DNA from: Monomorium pharaonis
Lineage: Eukaryota; Arthropoda; Insecta; Hymenoptera; Formicidae
Length of the DNA stretch: 64,000 bases
NCBI RefSeq assembly: GCF_013373865.1
Contig: NC_050470.1
Span: 10,028,373-10,092,372 of the forward strand
Direction of reading: 5' to 3'
The notes beneath the pieces are model-generated. The model was not told the origin of the DNA and did no database searches. It saw only the letters and a list, made by a program, of their open reading frames with translations. Each line of letters opens with the position of its first letter. Position 1 is the first letter of the stretch. The translations under genes and the position numbers were made by a program. Of this stretch, positions 55,812-64,000 are shown in pieces.

Positions 55812-57367
55812 CCCAGATAGCACAGGACGTCCTTAGGATCATCCTGAATATGTCCCGGGATGTCCTGGGATCTTGTCAGGATATAATAGTTGTATTATTG
55901 TAAATATTTTATATAAACATTTTATGTATAAATTTGACTTTTAAAGTAAGTTTAGAATGTTAGATTATATAATAGTATTAATATAAACTAAAATTGTACT
56001 TATGTCTTGAGGACATCCTTGGGATGTCCTGAGGATATATGTATTCTAGCTGAAAACGTTATTCTTAAAATATTGTATAAAGAGTTTCATTAGTTACAAA
56101 ATGTCTGAAGAAAAACTTAAATATAATGACTGTATAAATACCAGACATTTTAGATAGCACACAATGTTTTAAGAATATGATACCCTGAGAGTCCTCAGGA
56201 CATTCTAAGACAGGCCTCAGGATATTCTAAAACAATCCTCAGGACATTCTGAGACAGTTCTTAGGACGTCCAAAGAGAGTCTTCAGGACATCCTACAAAA
56301 GTCCTCAGGACATCCTAAAATAGTATTTAGGAACTTCTTGGACGTATAGTAATTTTGGAAAAAAACGGGTAAATTAATATAGCAAGTGAGAAATTTTTGA
56401 ATATCGTACATATTTCTAGAATGTATTGCAAAATCAAATGTGTAAAAATGTTGACTTCAAAGTCAGATTGAATGTCTACACTTATTGAAACAATATGGCA
56501 TATTAACAATACTAAAAAATTATAAAAGATGACATTAAATGATTTGTTTATTTTATTTTATACAAACGGCGCAAAAACAGTTTTTTTAATAAGTTATTCC
56601 ACATGCTATTTCGCGCGCATATGTAAAAATGATTTTTAAAAACTGTAAAACTTTATATTTATTTATAAAAATATAAGTTAACTATATATGTTTCATCCTT
56701 CTGACAACATCTATTGTAATGATCTATAACAAATATGTATGCATAAACAAAAAGTACTCATGGATCATCAGCGTTAGGATGCGTATGGTTTTCGAAGTCA
56801 AGCAACGTCGGCGATGGTTGATACTTGGATGGGTGATCGTTTTCTCGGGTACAGAGATTAAACATGCTTTAACAGATACAACCGTCGCTGAAACATGTAT
56901 AGTCTTCTTCTTCTTACAAAATTATCGTAGAAATAATTTGAACTTTTAATTTTTTGTTAAAGTTTTTTTTCAATTCTCAAAAACTGTTAAAAATACTTAC
57001 AAATATTAAAAAATTTTCTAAATTAATTGGAGTTTTTTATTTTTTAAATTTTTCTGAGAAACGTTTCAATTCTCATAAAAAATCGATACATTTATCAAAA
57101 ATCCTAAAAAAAATCTAAAAAATCTGACAAAAAATGGTCATTGTTTGCTATTCCTGAGAATGTCTTAAGGAAATCCTATGGTATCCTTTAGGACGTTCGG
57201 TGGACTGTCCTCAGGATGTCCTGAGGACTAAAAAGTGGCGCTCGTTTGCTATTCCTGAGGATGTCCTGAGGACGTCCCGAGATAAAATCAGGACGTCCTC
57301 AGGATATCCACGAAGTCTGTCCTGGACGTCCTGAAGACGTCCTAAGGACGTCCGTGTGCTATCTGGG
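55812..57367. mobile_element. Word-repeat TIR element C (AGGACGTCC type)
   Basis: 1,556 bp with ends CCCAGATAGCACAGGACGTC and complement, flanked by TA (55810-55811 and 57368-57369). Because it sits inside the array of element E, the empty site can be inferred: one TA set aside gives a normal array unit. Variants of GGACATCCTGAGGAC fill 55820-56340 and 57150-57350. The centre has the shared module with 5S-like sequence. Confidence 0.82.
56759..56850 (+). repeat. 5S-rRNA-like module in element C
   Basis: TTTTCGAAGTCAAGCAACG, then TCGGCGATGGTTGATACTTGG, then ATGGGTGATCG match the 3' half of 5S rRNA, including internal promoter boxes A and C. Upstream 120 bp (56636-56758) is shared with element B as well, so the modules have a common origin beyond the 5S part. 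Confidence 0.78.
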
Positions 57368-57610
57368 TAATGTCATGTGTGCAATGTGTATGAGCAAAAT
57401 AATATTATGTGTGCAATATGTATAAGCGTAATGTCATCTGTGCAATGTGCATATGCACAATAATGTCATGTGTGCAATCCTACTCTTGTACCTTAATTAT
57501 TTTCGTGTGTGCAAACGAAGTTGTAGGCAACCGGGAATTTAGGCAATCGAGCAGCTCTGCTAAATTTATGTGCAAATAAAGCTGTAAGTAATCGGGATTG
57601 TAGGCAAACG

Positions 57611-58853
57611 GAACCTCTTCAAGAATTTTTTTTAATGCGAAGATTTGCATTCATTTAAATGCCTTTTTTATTGAAATTGAATGCGAAGAATATGTTTAAA
57701 ATCAAATAAATTCTTTTGAATGCGAGAGTTAATATTTGAAATGAATTAAATCTCTCCAAAAACAGAATTCAAAAGATATTCAATTGAATATCTTCTGAAT
57801 TCTACTTTTTGCAAAATATCAATATTTTTTAATTTTTTTCAATTCGACATTTTATGCAGAGTACATATTTGTAATTGTAAATTAAAGGTTTTTATTTTTG
57901 TAAGAAAAATGCTGTGCCATCAAAACAGTAGATAAGTTTGAAAGCACAAAACAATAGTATTAATTTAATTGTTTATACTTCTTCATTATATGAATAGAAT
58001 AACAACAGTTAGGTATATGTACATGCTTCCGCAACCTACACATCAGTAAGTCGGGTTGCCTATCGAGAGGGGCATGCTTTACCGGTAAGGTAATATCGGC
58101 AGGATAAGATTAAATCGCAAGTTTAGCGGGGAATGAGGCAAAAGAAATTGAATTTTACCATTCTATTACAATGTATAATTAATAATGTAATAAAAAACTA
58201 TATTTAATGATACAAATATCTGACTTAACCTAACATAAATAAAATTTAATAAATATTTAAAATTATAATTATAAATATTTATAATTATAAAACAATTTTT
58301 TTTAATATGCTTATATAATAAATTTGTTTTTAAAAAACCACAGGATTGCGTTTTTAACGCAATCCTGCACATAAAAAAAATTTTTTGCTTAATTATAAGG
58401 AGAGTAATCTCTGAAAATAAGTTACGATTTCTATTTTTTAAAATTTATTTTCCAAAAATTGATACTTTAATTCGTTGAAAGGCAAATAAGTTTTGTTTCT
58501 TTTGTAGAACATGATTAGACCTGCTGGATTCAAAAGATTATCCACTTGTTTTTATAAAAGAAAGTCTTTCACAGAGATAATAAAAGAAACCGTAGTCTGG
58601 ATGTCACTCGAAAATTTTGGAACGCAAAATGCTGTCACTATGTTTGATTTTTTCTATTTAATATAAATAAGGATTATGTTCGTTAACTGCATTTGAATTT
58701 TAACAGACGCTATATGTTGTTTATTCGATGTGTTATTTTTCTCCCTGCACTTCTTGCGCTTCTCGTGTCGTAGCCTTCCGATCATTTTTTGTTTGACAGA
58801 CATTGGCGTGAGTCACAGAGGTTAAAATGCGTTAAAATTTAAGATATATCATA
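57611..58853. other. AT-rich region, no gene seen
   Basis: A Lys/Asn-poor AT-rich spacer. 58170-58460 resembles 60480-60730 in the same direction (CAATCCTGCACATAAAA versus CAATTCTGTGCATAAAA, and AATATGCTTATA), so the mariner remnant lies between two diverged direct copies of another repeat. Confidence 0.5.
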
Positions 58854-60104
58854 ATGGAACCGGAACAAAATCATTATTTGTATAAAGAATTAACAGACAT
58901 GATTCTTATTTATGGCGAGTGTCGAAAAAATCAAATGCAAACAGCTGCACTTTACACCCAAAGGTTTCCGGACAGACGACACCTAGACCACGGTTTTTTC
59001 ATCGTCTTCACCAACGGCTAGAAACAAATGGGCAATTTTATAAATTGAGCAAACCGATCCATGTTCCACAAAGAAACCAAGAGGCAATTGAAGCTGTTCA
59101 ACAAGCTCTTGAGGCAAATCCTCATACAAACACAAGAGCAATTGCCACAGATTTAAATATGCATCATGTTACGGTGCATAAAATAATTAAACATTTGCTG
59201 GGTTTGCATTCATTCAAACAACATACAACACACAAACTTAAACCTGGTGATATGCAACGACGTTTAAATTTTTGTGAATAGGTTATTGATCACGTAAGTT
59301 TAAATTTTCTATTTTTTTATTATTCTATAAAACCGGACATATTATACCAGACACGTTGTTACTATTTATCGACTTGCAACGTTAATTTTATACTAAATTA
59401 TTCAGTTTTTACGGGTAGATTTTAATGATGCTGGAAATAATATACTTTAAAAAAATATTTTTTTGAGTGATGAAGCAATTTTCGGAAGTGATGGATGCAT
59501 AAACCGTCATAATGAACGTTATTATGCACAGCACAATCCACACTGTATAAAAGAAAAAAATATTTAGGGCAGGTGGACTCTAAATGTGTGGCTTGGAGTC
59601 ATAGGAAATCACGTCATTGGCCCTGAATTTATTGACGGAAATGTGGGTAAAACATCATTATTCACAATTTCTTCTCCACCGGCTTGATGAGCTTTTGGAA
59701 GATGTTCCACTAGCTAATAGGTTAGAAATGATCTTTCAACAAGATGGACATCCTGTCCATACTTCTCTTTTGGCGAAAAGAGTTTTAAATCAAAAATTTC
59801 CTAGGAAATGGATCGGACTTCATGGTCCTCAGGAATAGCCACCACGTTCTCCGGATCTTACGCCTATGGACTTTTTTGTGTGGGGTTTTTTAAAAATAAA
59901 ATATATCAAACTTTACCAATAAATAAAGAGGATTTAAAAAATAGAATACGCAACGCATGTGCAGAAATCACTTCTGCCATGCTGGATAGAGTAAGAGAAA
60001 ATTTTATGCGCAGAGTCGCGTTATGTTTAGAAGAAAATGGTGGTTATATTGAGCATTTATTAGTATATTTTACTATAAAAAATATTAACCTTCTTTTGTA
60101 TTAA
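58854..60104 (+). pseudogene. Mariner-superfamily transposase, broken (DD41D-like)
   Basis: ATG at 58854 starts MILIYGECRKN-type N-terminal sequence. A shift near 58985 leads to 58919-59281, with a helix-turn-helix (TNTRAIATDLNMHHVTVHKI). The first catalytic Asp is in FLSDEAIFGSDG (59463). A TAG follows near 59565. The second Asp is in IFQQDGHPVH (59735), and the third in SPDLTPMDFFVWG, beyond a TAG at 59836. With 41 residues between the last two Asp (stop counted as one position) it resembles DD41D (rosa-type) mariners. The C-terminus (NRIRNACAEIT) follows another shift. At least three shifts and two stops make it inactive. TIRs were not found. Confidence 0.8.
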
Positions 60105-60230
60105 ATTCTATTATTTGTTCAACGTTTATTAATTTTATTATTATGTAATTATCAATATTTGTACCATTAAATATCTTTCATCTATATTATTGAATTATAC
60201 TTGAGTACAAACCGATTCTTCCCCCCCGCC

Positions 60231-60433
60231 CCCTTGCTTCACCATCGGACTTGCAATCTGAGGTTCTCTACGAAAAATTTTCGCATACGAAAAAGATGCT
60301 GCGCGTTCACTGATAACTAAAAGGTATGTATCAATTAGTAAAAATTATAGCGCCTCTTTTGTATGCGAAAATTTTTCATATAAATTCGAAAATAGAACTC
60401 AGATTGCAAGTTCGATGGTAAGTGAAACAAGGG
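60231..60433. repeat. Short hairpin MITE-like repeat
   Basis: 203 bp. The left half CCCTTGCTTCACCATCGGAC, then TTGCAATCTGAG, then GAAAAATTTTCGCATACGA is mirrored on the right with small differences. No coding capacity. Confidence 0.6.
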
Positions 60434-61015
60434 AAATCGGATTTTACTCAGGAATAGTTCATATAATATAGATAAAAAATATGTTTTATAGGATAGATAT
60501 GTTTAATAATACAAATGTTAATAATGCCGTAATAATTAAATTAATAAACATTAAACAAGTGACACAACAAATTTATAAAACAAAGTTAAATATTTTTTAT
60601 TTAAAAATATGCTTATAATAAATGTTTAATGTAACCACTTTTATTAAATACAACACAATTCTGTGCATAAAATTTTCTCTCATTTTATTCAACGTGTAGG
60701 AGTAATTTCTGCACGTCTTAGAAATTTCATTTTTTTAGAATTTTTTAATTTTTTAGGAATGTTTCATATACTTTATTTTTTAAGAAGTCCCATAAAAAGT
60801 TCATAGGTATGAATTCCAGAGAATAATGAGCATTTCTGAAAACCATGCAGTTCGATCTCCCACTCTAAAAAAATGTTTGAATTAAAATGATTCTAGCTAA
60901 AAACGAAGGGCGGGATATCCGTTCTGTTAAAATATAATTTCTAGTTTATTCGCGAGTGGCACGTCTTCAAAAAGTTTATTGAAACGATGGAAAAGAAATT
61001 CTGAATAATAAACAT
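60434..61015. other. AT-rich spacer
   Basis: No gene. 60480-60730 resembles 58170-58460 in direct orientation. Confidence 0.5.
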
Positions 61016-61463
61016 CCCAGTAAACACATTTTATAGCGGCAATATAACATGGAAGTTACATGTAATTTAACATTGTTATTCTTGTGATATGTAGGTGATA
61101 TATAACATGGAAATAACCTGTTACGTAATATTTGTTATACGCAAGTGATCTAGCTGTTATACATCGTTTTGGCGTTACAGTTATTCAACAAAAATTGTAT
61201 AATCGTAACATAACACGTTCGTATCAATGTTATTACGGAACGATGTGTCGTAGTTGACTCAGAAATCAGACATTATAACATCCTGAATGACAGATCTATT
61301 TAATAATAAAAAAAATTATTATAAAGATAATGTTTTCAAAAATAACGGTTTGTCTACAATTACTGCAAACAAAAAATGCACAAAATCTAAATTCATCATG
61401 TGCTGAACAAAAACAGAATAATAAATGTATACTATTCAATTTTTCTTAAAATTATGATCTATA

Positions 61464-63023
61464 CAGGATGTCCCAGAATGAATAATTTTTATTTTACAGA
61501 ATGAAAGAGAATAAAATTTTAAACTAAAAGTTCTTTTAAAAATTTTGGCTTAGACTATTATTTACTGAATTATTAATAAATAAAGTTGATCAATCAGACG
61601 GCGCACGGCCGGCATATGCAGCAGTGTAGCGTGCCATGTGACTCCATGGGCTCTCCACGCGCTTATTACAATTTCCCTTACTTAAAACTTTATTTTTATT
61701 TTTTATATTAATGAATAATTAAATAAATTTAAATTAATAAATAAATAAAGAAGTAAATAACTAACAATAAGTAAACTAATAAGTAAATAAATAAAAATAA
61801 ATAAAATTAGAAATTATTTCAATTTCTTATTATTTTTTATTTTTAGTTGTTAATTATTTATTTGTGTACTCGTATTTAATTACTTAAAATATTTATTTGA
61901 TTCAATTACTTAATTCTCATAGTTGACTTAGCAGCGATAGACAAAATTAACTACGGAGAGTGTGTTATACAAAGGTATAAAAAAAATTGTTGATAAAAAG
62001 TGTTAAAATAAATTGTTAGTGAACAATTTTTTTAAACAATTTTTTAAAGAATTATTTCAACATGTGTTTTTTTAATTATTAGAGTGATTTCTTTTGTAGC
62101 AAAGGAGCTATCAATTTTTACTTAAAAACAGTTTTTAAAAAAATGTTTAAACAATTTCTTAAATAATTTCTTAATATCGACATGCATCATGCGTTCCTTA
62201 TGCAATTTTTGCCGTAGAACTCGGTGTTATTATTTTAAATTTAATTAATAAAAATAGTTCGTATTCTACCATTTTTTATTTTTTTCTTATTATTTGAAAA
62301 CATTTTTTAAAGAGAAAAGGAAGGAGTAAAAAAAATTTTTTTTTATTTAAAAGTAAACATTTTTACGTAAATTGCGGCTAAGATTTGTTTCACGTTTTAG
62401 GTTTTTGTGGCCCTAAAACACATGCTGAAATAATTCTTTACAAAATTGTTTAAACAAATTGTTTATTAACAATTTATTTTAATATTTTTTATCAACAATT
62501 TTTTGATACCTTTGTATAACACACTCTCTGTAGTTAATTTTGTCTACCGCTGCTAAGTCAATTATGAGAATTAAGTAATTGAATCAAATAAATATTTTCA
62601 ATAATTAAATAAATACAAGTACACAAATAAATAATTAACAACTAAAAATAAAAAATAATAAATTGAAATAATTTCTAATTTTATTTATTCTTATTTATTT
62701 ACTTATCAGTTTACTTAGTTATTTATTTCTCTATTTATTTATTAATTTAAATTTATTTATTTATTTAATTATTCATTAATATAAAAAATAAAAATAAAGT
62801 TTTAAGCAAGGGAATGTGTAACAAGCGCGTGGAGAGCCCGTGAAGCCACATGGCACGCTACGCTGCTGCATATGCCGGCCGCGCGCCATCTGATTGATCA
62901 ACTTTATTTATTAATAATTCAGTAAATAATAGCGTAAGCCAAAATTTTTAAAGGAATTTTTAGTTTAAAATTTTATTCTCTTTCACTCTGTAAAATAAAA
63001 ATTATTCATTCTGGGACACCCTG
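61464..63023. mobile_element. Palindromic element P3 (1.56 kb)
   Basis: TA-flanked ends CAGGATGTCCCAGAATGAAT and (inverted) CAGGGTGTCCCAGAATGAAT. The two arms mirror each other to a centre near 62245. A small GC-rich block (61600-61670, mirrored at 62820-62890) is set in very AT-rich sequence. Same end consensus as P1 and P2. Non-coding. Confidence 0.82.
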
Positions 63024-63277
63024 TATAGTTAACCATCTAATTAATCATTTGAACGCTTCAAAGATTAGTGCTAAATAGATCGCAACTTCCATCAAATTAT
63101 TAAGGTTATGGAAAAAGATAAATTTAACAATAAAATTAATAAGTAAATAAATTAATGCTATTTATTTTTAATGTTTTGCAAAATTTAATTGCTTTTATAA
63201 AAAATAATATAGTTGCGTCAGTTTACATGTGTAGGTACATGTAGACAATAACAAGTACCCATATCGATGAGTCAAAT

Positions 63278-63341
63278 TGGCGTAGCAGGTAGAGTACAAG
63301 GTTCGTAATCCTAAGATCCCGGGTTCAAACCTAGCAGCGGC
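63278..63341 (+). repeat. tRNA-like module inside element D
   Basis: TGGCGTAGCAGGTAGAG (box A-like), a TTCGTAA loop (CGT in the anticodon position), GGGTTCAAACCT (box B-like) and GCGGCA. Similarity to element A extends from about 63260 to 63475. Stems are incomplete, so it is a tRNA-derived, SINE-like piece and not a tRNA gene. Confidence 0.65.
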
Positions 63342-63639
63342 AAGTAAGAATAAAATAAAAAATAACATAATTTAAATTTAATTAATTAATAAAAATGTAT
63401 CCTAAATGTAGTATGTGCTGTTGATAAAAATAATTTTAAAAAAATGAAATTTTTATTTTATTTTATTTTTCTTTGTAACTGTTGTGTAACGGTTAGATAA
63501 CATGTAATTATAACATGTTATATTGCTGAGTCGGAAATTGTAACTTACATGTAAGTTACGTGTAATTTCAGAGTAACGTAACCTGTTATATTCGGTTACA
63601 TTGCTGTTACACTGCTGCTATATTACTGTGTTCACTGGG

Positions 63640-64000
63640 ATGCATCCACATTTTCTTGAACAAATTCGAGGTCAACAATGTGATAAGCTTCTAGCCACGT
63701 ATCCATCGGCCTTAAATATTTTTTATACAGTATGGATTGCGTATATAGTAATGCAATATGTCAGATTATACAGCTATTGGTTCTAAAAAATATTTTGTCA
63801 GAGAATGTTTTTCATAACTAAATAAATTTTTGGTATCACTGAAATCCATCTGTTTAAGTTAAATAATTTAATATAAAATTAATGACGCAAGAAAATAACC
63901 AAAAATATATTGCAATAAAATATTAAAAAACAAACTTACGTGTTCAATAAACTATTCACAAAAATTTAAGCATTGTGACATATTGTCAGGTATAAATTTT
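63640..64000 (+). other. AT-rich end of window
   Basis: No gene or element recognised. A 61-codon ORF overlapping the end of element D has no known domain. Confidence 0.6.

Larger units (their letters stand above)
54796..57610. mobile_element. Inverted-array element E (32-bp units), host of element C
   Basis: Outer ends CGTTTGCCTACAATCCCGAT and complement. The left array (54928-55255) is tandem 32-bp units of the type CATTGCACACATGACATTAT plus TGCGCACATACA. The right array (55625-55810, continued at 57370-57475 after element C) is the inverse. The core (55430-55600) has TTGCATGGACAGTCGCAAAC and CCCATGTG, similar to the FB-A/FB-B core, and GTGCGCATCTGGGATTC, like an FB-B end. No coding capacity. 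Confidence 0.7.
61016..63639. mobile_element. Word-repeat TIR element D (ATAACATG/TTACATGT type), host of P3
   Basis: Ends CCCAGTAAACACATTTTATA and (inverted) CCCAGTGAACACAGTAATAT. Variants of TAACATG and TTACATGTAA fill 61030-61290 and 63480-63630. The palindromic element P3 is inserted at 61464-63023. A tRNA-like module lies at 63278-63341. No coding capacity. Confidence 0.75.

Noticed and set aside
56759..56850. Genuine 5S rRNA gene
   Set aside because: Only the promoter half is similar; the 5' part and terminator are missing and it is embedded in a transposon.

Overview
This is an AT-rich, intron-poor stretch of animal DNA that looks insect, and probably hymenopteran or ant-like. The host group is inferred from the repeat types: an errantivirus-type Ty3/gypsy element with an env gene, BEL/Pao, a Transib remnant, mariner and Tc1 relatives, and many TIR elements flanked by TA. 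I recognise no host gene with confidence. Almost every base that can be explained is transposon. The window reads as a transposable-element island in which elements are nested inside one another in both orientations.

Layout. 286-2212: broken Transib (RAG1-like) transposase. 2396-9140: Ty3/gypsy element without a 5' LTR (Gypsy-1), with a foldback element in its post-pol ORF. 9590-12618: 5' part of a non-LTR retrotransposon. 12619-22518: Gypsy-2, an errantivirus-like element with gag, pol, an antisense ORF, a spliced env and a Cys-rich fourth ORF. 22650-25114: Tc1-like element with about 0.9-kb TIRs. 25581-26620: non-coding inverted-repeat element that abuts the integrase and 3' part of a third retroelement (26621-29640). 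29806-30504: word-repeat element A. 30691-35847: three TA-flanked palindromic elements head to tail. 35848-36721: second foldback copy. 36722-40695: DIRS-like tyrosine-recombinase fragment, split by a 2.6-kb inverted satellite element (37838-40402). 40696-45870: BEL/Pao element split by a reverse-oriented solo LTR, itself split by a sibling foldback element. 45927-48018: unrecognised minus-strand coding remnants split by a third foldback copy. 50156-51189: fourth foldback copy, carrying a small TA MITE. 52328-53530, 55812-57367 and 61016-63639: word-repeat elements B, C and D. 54796-57610: inverted-array element E, host of C. 58854-60104: broken mariner-type transposase with a DD41D-like spacing.

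Three things stand out. First, foldback elements whose TIRs are arrays of short tandem units. Two families, and probably a third, share a core that includes a CTTCGG hairpin but carry different array units, and where target duplications can be seen they are 8-9 bp, as in Mutator-type and Drosophila FB elements. Second, four TIR elements each fill their ends with their own short, mostly self-complementary word. Two of them carry the same 5S-rRNA-like module and the other two the same tRNA-like module. Third, Gypsy-2 has a 152-codon acidic ORF antisense between pol and env, a leader exon that matches env in splice phase, and a Cys-rich ORF after env.

The retroelement genes are decayed. Many breaks are single TGA stops or one-base frameshifts. 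env in Gypsy-2 stays open while gag and pol do not.
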